From JASHVB01 sp963780805 (GTDB taxonomy: Bacteria > Pseudomonadota > Alphaproteobacteria > Acetobacterales > Acetobacteraceae), in NCBI GenBank assembly GCA_963780805.1, contig CAWADP010000008.1, positions 248,001 to 312,000 of the forward strand: 64,000 bases of DNA, read 5' to 3'. Within the stretch, counting starts at the first letter, position 1, and each line of letters opens with the position of its first letter. Below the pieces are notes generated by a model. The model made no database searches and was not told the origin of the DNA. It saw only the letters and a program-made list of their open reading frames with translations. The translations under genes and the position numbers were made by a program. Shown piece after piece: positions 16,875 to 25,905 of the stretch.

Positions 16875-18029
16875 ATGTTCGAGCTATCCGAAGAACACCG
16901 CATGCTGCAGGACCTGGTCGCGAAGTTTGTCGACCGGGAACTGATCCCTCTGGAAAAGGCGGTGCTTGCGCGCGAAATGTCCGGACAGAAATCCGCTCTT
17001 TCCGAGGATGAAGAACACACCCTGCTGGCGAAATGCAGGGAGCTGGGCTTGTGGGGACTGGACGTGCCGGAGGAGTTCGGCGGCGCCAACCTGCCCGCCG
17101 TCGCGCTGATCGGCGTTTATGAAGAGCAGGGGCGGACCTGCGTGCCATTCACGTTCCCTCCGGACAGTCCGAATTTGCACATGCTGATGGCGGTGGCGAA
17201 CGACCAGCAACGCCGCAACTACCTGGAACCCTATGCGCGCGGCGAGGCGCAGTCTGCGATCGCGATTTCCGAACCGGGTGCCGGGGGCGATCCGGCCGGC
17301 ATGACCACGCGTGCGGTCAGGGACGGCAGCGACTGGGTGATCAACGGGCGCAAGATTTGGGTCAGTCGCGTGCCGCAGGCGGATTTCGTCATCGTCATGG
17401 CGCGCACCGGCGAGGGCAAGCGGCATGAGGGAGTCACCGCTTTCATCGTCGAACGCGGCACCAAGGGCTTCATCATCGAGCGTGAAATTCCCATGCTCGG
17501 CGGGCAGCGCACCTATGAACTGGTGTTCGAGGATTGCCGCATTCCGGCCACGCAGTTGCTGGGGACTGAAGGCAAAGGCTTCGCCCCGATGCAGTTGCGG
17601 CTGACGGTGCGGCGCTTGCAGATCGGCGCCTGGTGCGTCGGCATGACCCGCCGCGCCCTGGACATGATGGTAGAGCACGCGAAGCAGCGGGTCACCTTCG
17701 GTGCGCGGCTGGCGGACCGGCAGGCGATCCAGTGGTGGATCGCCGAGGCAGCGATGAAAATCCACGCCTGCCGGCTGATGGTTTACGATGCGGCAGCGAA
17801 ATCCGATGCCGGGAAGGATGTGCGTACCGAGGCGTCCATGGTGAAGCTGTACGGCTCCGAGATGGCGACCGAGACGATCGACCACGCCATGCAGACGTTC
17901 GGCGCCATGGGCGTGGCGAAGGAACTCCCGCTGCAACTCATGGCGCAACGGGTGCGCACGATGCGCGTCTATGAGGGGCCGTCCGAAGTGCACCGCATGG
18001 CGATCGCGCGGCGCGTGATTGGCCGCTAG
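16875..18029 (+). CDS. Acyl-CoA dehydrogenase family protein
   Basis: 384 residues. FAD-dependent alpha,beta-dehydrogenation of acyl-CoA thioesters. Seen: N-terminal helical domain (SEEHRMLQDLVAKFVDREL), ISEPGAGGDPAG (FAD/substrate loop), KIWVSRVPQADFV, and the C-terminal domain with FGARLADRQAIQWWIAE, MQTFGAMGVAKELPL and MRVYEGPSEVHRM, where the Glu of YEGPSE is at the position of the catalytic base. ATG 16875 is preferred over 16824 and 16860 because GGAG precedes it by eight bases. Substrate chain type unknown. Confidence 0.9.
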   Translation: MFELSEEHRMLQDLVAKFVDRELIPLEKAVLAREMSGQKSALSEDEEHTLLAKCRELGLWGLDVPEEFGGANLPAVALIGVYEEQGRTCVPFTFPPDSPNLHMLMAVANDQQRRNYLEPYARGEAQSAIAISEPGAGGDPAGMTTRAVRDGSDWVINGRKIWVSRVPQADFVIVMARTGEGKRHEGVTAFIVERGTKGFIIEREIPMLGGQRTYELVFEDCRIPATQLLGTEGKGFAPMQLRLTVRRLQIGAWCVGMTRRALDMMVEHAKQRVTFGARLADRQAIQWWIAEAAMKIHACRLMVYDAAAKSDAGKDVRTEASMVKLYGSEMATETIDHAMQTFGAMGVAKELPLQLMAQRVRTMRVYEGPSEVHRMAIARRVIGR

Positions 18030-18030
18030 T

Positions 18031-18205
18031 GGTGTGATTCTGACGCGTCGATCCGCTCGACAACGCTGTCATTGCAACGGTGGATCTGTTATTGCGAGGG
18101 CGGGTCCGTCATTGTGAGGGCGGATCTGTCATTGCGAGCATGGCAAGGCAATCTCCCGGAGGGTACGCACGTCAGTCGCAAGAGATTGCATCGCTGTGCT
18201 AGAAA
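18031..18205. repeat. Dispersed palindromic element, family A (degenerate copy A3, partly triplicated)
   Basis: It begins with the tail motif GTGTGATTCTGACGC, then three imperfect copies of a segment like GGATCTGTCATTGCGAG (18080-18140), then the arm AAGGCAATCTCCCGGAGGGTACGCACGTCA and AGAGATTGCATCGCTGTGCT. Confidence 0.75.
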
Positions 18206-18311
18206 AACAGCCCGGGTGGTGAGGCACCACCGGTCAGAATCTAAGCACAGCGCCGCCGTTGCCGCCCGTACGGCGGAAAAGCGAAGCGCATGCCGCCGTG
18301 GCGCCACACAC

Positions 18312-18773
18312 TCACGCGCTGGCCGCGTGATACGCCGAATGCGCGCGTTCCGCCGCATTCGGCATCTTCTCCACCGCGGCGAAATCCCCCCGCAGCGCCT
18401 TCAACGCGGCACGCTCGCCGCCAATTTCCGCCGCGGTGCGCACGCCCCACCGGCGCAGCAGCGGTACCGGCGGGCACCAACCCTGCAACGCGTGCTGCAG
18501 CAGGAAAGCCGTGACCATCAGCGGCAACACCAGATACCGGCTGTCGCGCGCCAGCCCCAGCACCGTGCCCGTTAGCGCAATTCCCGCGGCATTTGCCGCC
18601 AGCACGCGCTCGATATCCCACTCGCGGTCGAGCTGTGCCAGCCGTTGCTCGATTTGCTCCGGATGGTTGGCGTAGTAGTGGATGTTCTCCTCGGCGCGTC
18701 GGCGAATCTTGTGATTGATCACGGGGTCGGTGTTCATTTCGACACGGCGCGCGGTGGATGGCAACACGGGCAT
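18312..18773 (-). CDS. DUF2892 (YgaP-like transmembrane domain) protein
   Basis: 153 residues. The central part reads EWDIERVLAANAAGIALTG, then a hydrophobic pair of segments (GTVLGLARDSRYLVLPLMVTAFL) and the family hallmark HALQGWCPPVPLLRRWGVRT. These match the DUF2892 inner-membrane domain found alone or fused to rhodanese. The N-terminus carries HHYYANHPEQIEQRL-like charged sequence in which cytosolic helices are likely. ATG 18773 follows a near-perfect AGGAGGTG. No rhodanese domain is present. Function unknown. Confidence 0.8.
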   Translation of the reverse strand: MPVLPSTARRVEMNTDPVINHKIRRRAEENIHYYANHPEQIEQRLAQLDREWDIERVLAANAAGIALTGTVLGLARDSRYLVLPLMVTAFLLQHALQGWCPPVPLLRRWGVRTAAEIGGERAALKALRGDFAAVEKMPNAAERAHSAYHAASA

Positions 18774-18924
18774 ACGGCACCTCCTTCGACTGCAAACCTT
18801 GCCGCCGCGCGACGGTTCCCGCCGCGTGAGCGTCACGAAACCGGGAGCAACCGGGCGGGTCCCGCGTTGCGCGCCGCCGCCGCCTCCGCGTAAACTTACC
18901 CGCGAGTAGGGAGGGACCCCAGCC

Positions 18925-20130
18925 ATGGACCTGCGCTTCACCCCGGAGGAAGCCGCCTTCCGCGAGGAAGTCCGCGCCTTCATCCGCGATAACCTGCCGA
19001 CGGACATCCGCGACCGCATGCGGCTGGGCCACGGGCCGCGCAAGGAAGACACCGTGCGCTGGCAGCGCATCCTCAACAAGAAGGGATGGGCCGGGCTGTC
19101 TTGGCCGAAGGAATGGGGCGGTCCCGGTTGGAGCGCGATCCAGAAGATGATCTTCCTGGAGGAGAACCAGGTCGCGCCGGCGCCGGAACTCTCGTCGTTC
19201 AACATCACGATGATCGGGCCGGTGCTGATCCAGTTCGGCTCGGAAGAACAGAAGAAGCGGTTCCTTCCGCGGGCGGCGAATTTGGACGACTGGTGGTGTC
19301 AGGGCTTTTCGGAGCCGGGGGCAGGGTCGGATCTGGCGTCGCTGAAGACCGCGGCGAAACTGGACGGTGACCACTATGTGGTGAATGGGCAGAAGATTTG
19401 GACCTCCACTGCGCACCAGGCCGACTGGTGTTTCCTGCTGGTGCGCACCAATCCGAACGCGGCCAAGCGCCAGGAGGGAATTTCCTTCCTGCTCGTGGAT
19501 ATGAAGACGCCGGGGATCACGGTGCGGCCGATCATTTCGATCGACGGCAGTCATCACCTGAACGAGGTGTTCTTCGACGACGTGAAGGTGCCGGTGAACA
19601 TGCGCGTTTACCATGAGAACAAAGGCTGGGACGTGGCGAAGTTCCTGCTGGGCAACGAACGCACCGGCATCGCCCGGCTGGGCAAGTCGAAGGAAAGGGT
19701 GAAGTCGGCCAAGGCGATGGCACAGCAGGTCAATGCCAACGGCCGCCCGCTGATCGAGGACGCCGTCTTCCGCCAGCGCGTCGCCCAGCTCGAGGTGGAC
19801 ATGCAGGCGTTGGAGATCACGCAGTATCGCGTGATCTCGGCGTACGACAAGGCGAAGGGCAGCGGCCGGCCGGATCCGCTGTCGTCCGTGCTGAAGGTGA
19901 AGGGCACCGAACTGTTGCAGGCCACCACCGAGCTGGCGATGGATGTGGCGGGGCCGCTGTCGATGCCGGTTTGGGCCGAGGAACTCGCCGCGATGAACGA
20001 ACCGGACGACACGCTTGAAGCCGCGAGTGCCTCCACCGGCAGCTATCTCTTCTTGCGCGCGGCGTCGATCTACGGTGGCACGAACGAGATTCAGAAGAAC
20101 ATCCTGACCAAGGCGGTGCTGGGGCTGTAA
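18925..20130 (+). CDS. Acyl-CoA dehydrogenase family protein (PimC-like large subunit)
   Basis: 401 residues. Seen: FTPEEAAFREEVRAFIRDNL, GLSWPKEWGGPGW, FSEPGAGSDLASLKT (FAD loop), KIWTSTAHQADW, GNERTGIARLG, and the C-terminal AASIYGGTNEIQKNI. Here the canonical catalytic Glu position of the YEGT motif reads YGGTNE, as in other long-chain/isovaleryl-type or PimC-type enzymes whose base sits elsewhere. GGGAGGGACC precedes the ATG. Together with the 375-residue gene 150 bp downstream it forms a pair like the pimeloyl-CoA dehydrogenase PimC/PimD. That assignment is inference from size and order. Confidence 0.9.
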   Translation: MDLRFTPEEAAFREEVRAFIRDNLPTDIRDRMRLGHGPRKEDTVRWQRILNKKGWAGLSWPKEWGGPGWSAIQKMIFLEENQVAPAPELSSFNITMIGPVLIQFGSEEQKKRFLPRAANLDDWWCQGFSEPGAGSDLASLKTAAKLDGDHYVVNGQKIWTSTAHQADWCFLLVRTNPNAAKRQEGISFLLVDMKTPGITVRPIISIDGSHHLNEVFFDDVKVPVNMRVYHENKGWDVAKFLLGNERTGIARLGKSKERVKSAKAMAQQVNANGRPLIEDAVFRQRVAQLEVDMQALEITQYRVISAYDKAKGSGRPDPLSSVLKVKGTELLQATTELAMDVAGPLSMPVWAEELAAMNEPDDTLEAASASTGSYLFLRAASIYGGTNEIQKNILTKAVLGL

Positions 20131-20174
20131 GGCGCGGGAACGCGAGGCAAGGCCAGGCGAGGTTAAGAAGGACT

Positions 20175-20263
20175 CGCCCTCCCCGTGCAGGGGGCGGGGG
20201 GAGGGGGCGCGTTGATCCGAAAACGGACCTTCCCCCCAACTCCCTCCCACAAGGGGAGGGGGA
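20175..20263. repeat. Dispersed palindromic element, family B (copy B3)
   Basis: Hairpins GCCCTCCCCGTGCAGGGGGCGGGGGGAGGG and CTCCCTCCCACAAGGGGAGGGGGAG are separated by about 35 bases. It fills the gap between the paired acyl-CoA dehydrogenase genes. Confidence 0.75.
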
Positions 20264-20282
20264 GTGTTGACAGGGGACGCAC

Positions 20283-21410
20283 ATGGATTTCGAACTCTCC
20301 GATGAGCAGCGGCTGCTGCAGGACTCGGTCTCGCGGCTGATGGCGGATCGCTACAGCTTCGAGCAACGCAAGACCTACCTCAAGGCGCCCGAAGGCTTTT
20401 CCGCCGCGCTATGGTCGCAGTATGCCGAACTCGGCCTGCTCGGCCTGCCATTTGCCGAGGAGTACGGCGGGTTCGGGGGCGGCGCGCAGGAAATCATGTT
20501 AGTGATGCAGGCCTTCGGCCGCGCGCTGATCCTGGAGCCGTATCTGGCCACCGTCGTGCTGAGCGGCGCAGCCTTGCGGCATGCCGGCAGCGACGCGCAG
20601 AAAGCCGCGATCCTGCCGGCGATTGCCGATGGCAGCATGAAGCTGGCGTTCGCGCATGCGGAACGTCAGGCGCGCTATGACCTGACGGACGTCGTCACCA
20701 CGGCGAAGCGCAGTGGCGGAGGCTGGGTGCTGGACGGCGCGAAGTCAGTGGTCACCCATGGCGAGGCCGCGGACAAGTTCGTGCTCAGCGCTCGTACCTC
20801 CGGTGATCGCTATGATGAAGATGGCATCACGCTGTTTCTGTTGGATGCCACGGCGCCCGGTCTGGCACGGCGCGGCTACGCCACCCGCGACGAGCAGCGG
20901 GCCGCGGACATCGCGTTGTCGAACGTGCAGGCGGGCGAGGCGGACGTGCTGGGCGAAGTCGGCCGGGGATTGGCCATCGTGCAGCGCGTGGTGGAGGCGG
21001 GCATTGCCGCCACCGCCGCCGAGTGCGTGGGCGCGATGGAAGTGATGCACAGCATGACACTGGAATACAGCAAGACTCGCGAGCAATTCGGCAAGCCCAT
21101 CGGCAGCTACCAAGTGGTGCAGCACCGGCTGGCGGACATGTTCATGACGATGGAGCAGGGCCGCAGCATGGCGATGCTGGCGACGGTGATGCTGGATCAG
21201 CCGGACGCGGATGAGCGCGCGCGCAAGATCGCCATGGCGAAAGTGGGCGTCGGCCAAGCCGGCCGCTACGTATCGCAAAGCGCGATTCAGATGCATGGCG
21301 GGATCGGTATGACGGAGGAATACGCCGTCGGCCACTATTTCCGCCGCTGCATGGCGATCGAGCGGCTGTTCGGCGACCCGGCATACTATCTACAGAAACT
21401 GGCAGCTTGA
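20283..21410 (+). CDS. Acyl-CoA dehydrogenase family protein (PimD-like small subunit)
   Basis: 375 residues. N-terminal domain DEQRLLQDSVSRLMADRY, LGLPFAEEYGGFGGG, the FAD-loop position occupied by a degenerate AHAERQARYDLTD (no SEPGAGSD), then SKTREQFGKPIGSYQVVQHRLADM, and MHGGIGMTEEYAVGHYFRR near the end. The degenerate FAD loop with an intact C-terminal domain is typical of the smaller partner in two-subunit acyl-CoA dehydrogenases. This supports pairing with the preceding gene. The ATG follows CAGGGGACGCAC. Confidence 0.9.
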   Translation: MDFELSDEQRLLQDSVSRLMADRYSFEQRKTYLKAPEGFSAALWSQYAELGLLGLPFAEEYGGFGGGAQEIMLVMQAFGRALILEPYLATVVLSGAALRHAGSDAQKAAILPAIADGSMKLAFAHAERQARYDLTDVVTTAKRSGGGWVLDGAKSVVTHGEAADKFVLSARTSGDRYDEDGITLFLLDATAPGLARRGYATRDEQRAADIALSNVQAGEADVLGEVGRGLAIVQRVVEAGIAATAAECVGAMEVMHSMTLEYSKTREQFGKPIGSYQVVQHRLADMFMTMEQGRSMAMLATVMLDQPDADERARKIAMAKVGVGQAGRYVSQSAIQMHGGIGMTEEYAVGHYFRRCMAIERLFGDPAYYLQKLAA

Positions 21411-21549
21411 TAGTGTGATCCTGAGGCTTCATAACGTAATGCTTGAGGCTTCGAGGTCGTGGGCTTGTCATTGCGAACGCAGCGAAGCAATCTTCAGGAG
21501 AGTACGCACGTCACCCGCGAGAGATCGCTTCGCTGCGCTCGCAATGACA
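21411..21549. repeat. Dispersed palindromic element, family A (copy A4)
   Basis: The tail TAGTGTGATCCTGAGGCTTC starts immediately after the acyl-CoA dehydrogenase stop. The core TTGTCATTGCGAACGCAGCG (21465 on) is answered by CGCTTCGCTGCGCTCGCAAT ending at 21545. It lies between convergent genes and may serve as a bidirectional terminator. Confidence 0.9.
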
Positions 21550-21570
21550 CTTTCGGCCGGACGCCAACCG

Positions 21571-22452
21571 TCAGAGTACTTCGGCCACGCAGTCCTCGAA
21601 CGCGACGGCATGGCGTAGCGCACCGCCCGACAACATTGCGGCCTGCAATCGATCGAATCCCTCGCGCGCCATCGTCGGGTGCGACGCATAAAGCCCCAAC
21701 CCACGGTACCGCTCGATGGAAGCGGCCAGGATCGGCAACGGCGCGTCCGGCAGGAATTCCACCACCGCGCGCGCGACGTCCCCGCCTGGCGTCGCGGCCA
21801 GCCACCGCAGCGTGCGATGCATGGCGCGCACCATCGCCGCGAATTCGTCGCGCCGCCCTGCAATCGTGGAACGTCGCGCAACCAACGTGGTGTAGGCCGT
21901 CAGGCCGCGGTTCGCCGCCGTGTGCCAAATATGGCCGGCACCTTCTGCCAACAGCGACTCGACGTAGGGCTGAAACAACTGCACCGCGTCCGTCGTGCCA
22001 GTCCGCAAAGCCGTCGCGTTCTCGGCCATGCTTGGTCCGTTGATGCGATTCAGCGCGGCGGGGTCGATGCCAGCGCGGCGCAGGTCATCCTGTAGGCACA
22101 GCCACGGCGTCGGCACTTCCGCAACTGATGCGAAGCGCACACCCGCCAGGTCCGCCAGTTGGAAGTCCGGCCGCGGCGTGCGGCCGACGATGAAGAATGG
22201 ATCGCGCACCACCACGTCGCAGAAGCATACGGTGTCTGCCGCCGGATCGGCCGCATGCGTCAGGATCACGCGCAGCGGCCCGCCCCACATCGCATCCACC
22301 CGGCCGGCCAGCAAATCGGCCGACGTGGAGGCCGGATCGGGCGAGGGGCGTAACGTCGCCTCCACGCCCTCCGCCGCATAGGCGCCGATGGCGAACGCGG
22401 CATAGAACGGCGCATAGAACAGGGCACGGAAATTCTCGGATAGCGTCAGCAT
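21571..22452 (-). CDS. NMT1/THI5-like ABC transporter substrate-binding-type protein, no signal peptide
   Basis: 293 residues with the periplasmic-binding fold of the NMT1/THI5/SsuA group: ENFRALFYAPFYAAFAIGAY at the N-terminus, LAGRVDAMWGGPLRVILTH, VRDPFFIVGRTP, LADLAGVRFASV, and YTTLVARRSTIAGRRDEF. Family members bind sulfonates, pyrimidines or nitrate-like ligands for import. ATG 22452 has GGAGGG nine bases upstream. The protein begins directly with the mature-type strand and lacks an export signal, so it may be cytosolic or mis-started. No ABC permease or ATPase is adjacent. It is divergent from the Gfo/Idh/MocA gene with a 90-bp shared promoter region. Confidence 0.8.
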   Translation of the reverse strand: MLTLSENFRALFYAPFYAAFAIGAYAAEGVEATLRPSPDPASTSADLLAGRVDAMWGGPLRVILTHAADPAADTVCFCDVVVRDPFFIVGRTPRPDFQLADLAGVRFASVAEVPTPWLCLQDDLRRAGIDPAALNRINGPSMAENATALRTGTTDAVQLFQPYVESLLAEGAGHIWHTAANRGLTAYTTLVARRSTIAGRRDEFAAMVRAMHRTLRWLAATPGGDVARAVVEFLPDAPLPILAASIERYRGLGLYASHPTMAREGFDRLQAAMLSGGALRHAVAFEDCVAEVL

Positions 22453-22542
22453 GATTGCGTTTCCCTCCGGCGTCCGAGCGCCTAGCATGCGCCGGACGAA
22501 ACCGCGGCAGAAGGGGAGCGTCGCGGCAGCAGGGGGAAACGC

Positions 22543-23508
22543 ATGCGCATCGTGCTGATCGGCGTGTCGCACTGGCATACGCCATTCTATCTCGTCCCCG
22601 CCCTGGAACTGCCCGACGTGACGATTGTCGGGGTCAGCGATCCCGATCTGGCGCGTGCCCAGCCGGTGGCGGACCAAGCCGGCTGTCCCACTTTCTCTGA
22701 CTATCGCGACATGTGCGCGACTCTGCGGCCGGACTTCGCCTTCGCGCTGGGCCGCCATTGCGACATGGCCGAGGAGGCCCGCTTCCTGATCGCCCAGAAG
22801 ATTCCCTTCGCGATGGAAAAGCCCTGCGGCATCAGCAGCGCGGAAGTGCACGACATCGCCGCGCGCGCCGCCGAGGCCGGCGTGTATGCCGCCGTGCCTT
22901 TCGTTCTCCGCTATTGTCCGCTGATCGATACCATCCGCGAAATCGCCGCCGGCGAGAGCGTGCAATACATCACCTTCAAGTTTGTCGGGGGCATGGTGGA
23001 CCGCTACCGCCAGCAGCGCGTCGAATGGATGCTGGACCGCGCCACGGCGGGCGGCGGGCCGCTGCTGAATCTCGGCGTGCACCATCTGGATATTTGCCGC
23101 GTGCTGCTGGACAACGCGCCGTTGCAGGTGACTGGTGCCGCCATCTCCAACCACACCGCGCACCTCACCATCGAAGACCACGCCGTGGTGCTGCTGCGCG
23201 GCGGCGGCGCCACCTGCATGGTGGAGACCGGTTATCTCTACCCCGCGCCGAATTCGGTGTTCGACATGCACTACAGCATCCGCACCGACGGCCATTATTT
23301 CGCTGCGCGCGATAATAGCGTGCTGGAGATCGTGGATAACGCCCGCAACCGCACGACGCGCGAGATGAAGCTGACCAACGTGTTCTTCTACCCCGAATTC
23401 GTCCGCGACACGCTGCGCCGGTTGCGCGATGGCCGCCCGCCGATCGCGAATCTTGATGACATGGCGGCGGTCATGGACCTGGTGCAGGCCGCTTACGCTG
23501 CCGCGTGA
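22543..23508 (+). CDS. Gfo/Idh/MocA family oxidoreductase
   Basis: 321 residues. NAD(P)-dependent dehydrogenases of sugars, inositols and related polyols. Seen: Rossmann start RIVLIGVSHWHTPF, acidic strand end VGVSDPDLARA, the family EKP motif in FAMEKPCGIS, and the second-domain signature GGGPLLNLGVHHLDICR with its catalytic-type His. The start has CAGGGGGAAACGC upstream. It is followed after 64 bp by the DsbA/FrnE gene. The divergent NMT1-like gene may be functionally coupled through shared regulation. Substrate unknown. Confidence 0.88.
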   Translation: MRIVLIGVSHWHTPFYLVPALELPDVTIVGVSDPDLARAQPVADQAGCPTFSDYRDMCATLRPDFAFALGRHCDMAEEARFLIAQKIPFAMEKPCGISSAEVHDIAARAAEAGVYAAVPFVLRYCPLIDTIREIAAGESVQYITFKFVGGMVDRYRQQRVEWMLDRATAGGGPLLNLGVHHLDICRVLLDNAPLQVTGAAISNHTAHLTIEDHAVVLLRGGGATCMVETGYLYPAPNSVFDMHYSIRTDGHYFAARDNSVLEIVDNARNRTTREMKLTNVFFYPEFVRDTLRRLRDGRPPIANLDDMAAVMDLVQAAYAAA

Positions 23509-23572
23509 TGCGCCAGTTCTTGCACCTCCAACCGATCCGCCCCATCTTGCCGAGATCACAGGAGGACCGGCG

Positions 23573-24262
23573 ATGACAACCGAGCCTGGCACGCGCATCG
23601 ACATCGTCTCCGACGCGATATGCCCGTGGTGCTATATCGGCCACCGGCAGCTTGAACGCGCTTTGACAACGCTGACGGACGAGGGCCTGCACTTCTCGGT
23701 GCATTGGAATCCGTTCCAGCTCAATCCCGACATGCCGAAGGAGGGCCGCGACCGTGCCGCCTATCGCGCCTGGAAATTCGGCGGGGCGGAGAAGGCAGCG
23801 GCGGCCGATGCGCGCGTGGCGCAGGCGGCGGACTCGGTGGGGCTGCTGTTCCGTCAGGACCAGATACTGCGCACGCCCAACACAATTGATGCGCACAGGC
23901 TGGTGTGGTTCGCCGGACAGAAGGGACCGGCGCAACTTGGCGGCATTCAGGATGCGGTGATGCAGGCGATCTTCGCCGCGTATTTCACCCTCGGCCGGGA
24001 TATCGGCGACCGAGCCGTACTTGCCGATTGTGCCGGGGACGCGGGACTCGATCGCGAAGAGGCCGCGCAATTCCTCGCCGGCGACGTTGCGGAGCGTGAG
24101 ATGCTCGCCGCCGATCAGGCCGCTCGTGAGGCAGGCGTGAATGGGGTGCCGTCATTCTTTCTCGATGGGTACGCGCTGTTCTCCGGTGCGATGCCCGCCG
24201 ACGCGATGGCCGATGCCTTCCGCAAGGCCAACGCGATCCTGCGCCAGCGCGCCGCCGCATAG
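23573..24262 (+). CDS. DsbA family oxidoreductase, FrnE-like
   Basis: 229 residues without a signal peptide. Thioredoxin fold with redox motif CPWC in IVSDAICPWCYIGHRQ, NPFQLNPDMPKEG, a long helical insertion, and the cis-Pro loop GVNGVPSFFLDGYALFSGA. These are the hallmarks of the FrnE/2-hydroxychromene isomerase-like DsbA subgroup, cytosolic disulfide oxidoreductases or isomerases. ATG 23573 has AGGAGG eight bases upstream. It follows the Gfo/Idh/MocA gene on the same strand. Confidence 0.9.
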   Translation: MTTEPGTRIDIVSDAICPWCYIGHRQLERALTTLTDEGLHFSVHWNPFQLNPDMPKEGRDRAAYRAWKFGGAEKAAAADARVAQAADSVGLLFRQDQILRTPNTIDAHRLVWFAGQKGPAQLGGIQDAVMQAIFAAYFTLGRDIGDRAVLADCAGDAGLDREEAAQFLAGDVAEREMLAADQAAREAGVNGVPSFFLDGYALFSGAMPADAMADAFRKANAILRQRAAA

Positions 24263-24414
24263 GTTTCCGCCGCACGGGTCTCACAGGCCCGCGAGCCTAC
24301 TCACCGATCCGACACGACGGCCAACGTCCAGTGCGGCGGTGAACCTTTCGGCGCAGCGCAGCGTTCCCATCAGGCGGCAGCATGCGGAGTGCTGCCATTG
24401 ATGGACAACGATCG

Positions 24415-24573
24415 ATGCCGGAAGCCACTGACAAGAAGCAACCAGTGCGGGTGCCAGGCGACGCCGAAGCGCCGCCGGACGCGGAGGACGACCGAACCGC
24501 CAGACATGCGGTGAGTCACTCCGACAAGACCGAGTCGACACAAAGCGCGAAGTCAGAGCGCAAGCCTGCGTGA
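24415..24573 (+). CDS. Small charged hypothetical protein
   Basis: 52 residues, very polar, with many Asp/Glu/Lys/Arg and no hydrophobic core (PEATDKKQPVRVPGDAEAPP.., ending SAKSERKPA), so probably disordered. The stop is one base before the GTG start of the next gene, which suggests translational coupling. No ribosome-binding site stands out. It could be a leader peptide or a chance open frame. Confidence 0.4.
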   Translation: MPEATDKKQPVRVPGDAEAPPDAEDDRTARHAVSHSDKTESTQSAKSERKPA

Positions 24574-24574
24574 C

Positions 24575-25645
24575 GTGAGCCCACCCGTTCCGATAGAGCA
24601 CGCCACGCCGGAGGCACGCAGGCTGGCCGACACGGTGCGTGTGATCGCCGTGTTGACCGGCTTCGTCCTCGTCATGTGGCTGCTGTCGGATATCGTCCTG
24701 CTGATCTTCCTGGCGGTGCTGATCGCAGTGATCCTGCGCGGCGTCAGCCATTGGCTGTCGCGCCACACCGGCGCTTCGGAAGGTGTCTTGCTGGCGGTGG
24801 TTTGCGTCGTCGTCGTGCTGATGGGGGCGGGCTTCCTGTACTATCTCGCCCCAAAGCTCGTGGAGGAATCGCAGGATCTGTGGAACCAACTGCATCAGCA
24901 GATTGGCAATCTGCAGCAGACCTACGGCAATACCACGTGGGGCAAGGCGATATTCGAGCAGGCGTCGCCCGGCAAGGCGGTGCAGAATCACGTGGTGAAC
25001 TACGCGCGCGTTGTGGCGACATCAACACTCGGCAGCCTGGTCAGCGCGCTCATCCTGGTCGTTACCGCGCTGTATTTTGCGATTTCCCCCGATCTCTACG
25101 TGCACGGTTTCGTGATGCTGTTCCCGCTGCCGTGGCGGCCGCGGGCGCAACATGTGCTGGTGCAGGTCGGGCGGACGTTGCAATGGTGGTCGCTCGGCCA
25201 GTTGATCGATATGGTCGTGGTCGGCGTGCTCACAGGCATCGGGTTGGCATTGCTCGGCGTGCCGCTGGCGCTCGCCTTGGCGGTACTGGCAGGTCTGCTC
25301 ACGTTCGTACCGTATTTTGGCACGATCGCCTCGGCCGCGCCGGCGATGCTGGTCGCGCTGACGGTGAGCTGGAAGACCTCGCTCTGGGTGCTGGGGGTGT
25401 TCGTGCTCTGCCACACAATCGAGGGTTATCTGGTCTCGCCGCTGGTGCAGCACCATACGGTTCGCTTGCCGCCGGCACTCAGTATCCTGTCAATGACGAT
25501 CCTGGGCACGCTGTTTGGGCCGCTGGGCCTGATCCTGGGTACACCCGTCGTAGCGGCCCTCATGGTGACGGTGCGCGAGGCCTATGTCGGCGGCGTGCTC
25601 GGCGATCCGGAGGTTCTCGGCACCGACGAAGCGCAGCAGCTATAG
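24575..25645 (+). CDS. AI-2E family transporter (PF01594-type permease)
   Basis: 356 residues. Polytopic inner-membrane protein with two N-terminal hydrophobic segments (VIAVLTGFVLVMWLLSDIV, FLAVLIAVILRGV), then VLLAVVCVVVVLMGAGFLYYL, a soluble helical region, and C-terminal segments with the family blocks IGLALLGVPLALALAVLAGL, TFVPYFGTIAS, and EGYLVSPLVQHHTVRLPPAL. Members include the autoinducer-2 exporter TqsA and Na+/H+ antiporter-like proteins, so the cargo is uncertain. The GTG start abuts the small upstream ORF. A second member of the family is at 56416-57558. Confidence 0.88.
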   Translation: MSPPVPIEHATPEARRLADTVRVIAVLTGFVLVMWLLSDIVLLIFLAVLIAVILRGVSHWLSRHTGASEGVLLAVVCVVVVLMGAGFLYYLAPKLVEESQDLWNQLHQQIGNLQQTYGNTTWGKAIFEQASPGKAVQNHVVNYARVVATSTLGSLVSALILVVTALYFAISPDLYVHGFVMLFPLPWRPRAQHVLVQVGRTLQWWSLGQLIDMVVVGVLTGIGLALLGVPLALALAVLAGLLTFVPYFGTIASAAPAMLVALTVSWKTSLWVLGVFVLCHTIEGYLVSPLVQHHTVRLPPALSILSMTILGTLFGPLGLILGTPVVAALMVTVREAYVGGVLGDPEVLGTDEAQQL

Positions 25646-25905
25646 CCGGCATCCGTTTTGCCAACATAGTGCTCCTCCGTCGTCGGCGGACCTGATCCGG
25701 CCATTTATCCACTTCAAGCGGAACGCGTTGGGCTCTGACGCGCCGATCCGGCGGGGCGGATGACCGGGGCACGTCCGTCCATGCCGATGGACCGGCGGCT
25801 TGTCAGCAGCTTGAGATAAGCGGGCCGGGCCGCGCCGGCAACGGCAATGACAGGCGGCGGGCATCCCTCTATACTCGCCCCACTATTCGCGGGAGAGAAA
25901 AGCCC

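Noticed and set aside
18241..20250. Very long open frame on the minus strand opposite an acyl-CoA dehydrogenase
   Set aside because: Composition is His/Arg-rich with no family motifs; it mirrors the codon structure of the plus-strand gene.
25646..25905. Riboswitch upstream of metY
   Set aside because: Looked for SAM-II and SAH-type conserved strings; none are visible in the leader.
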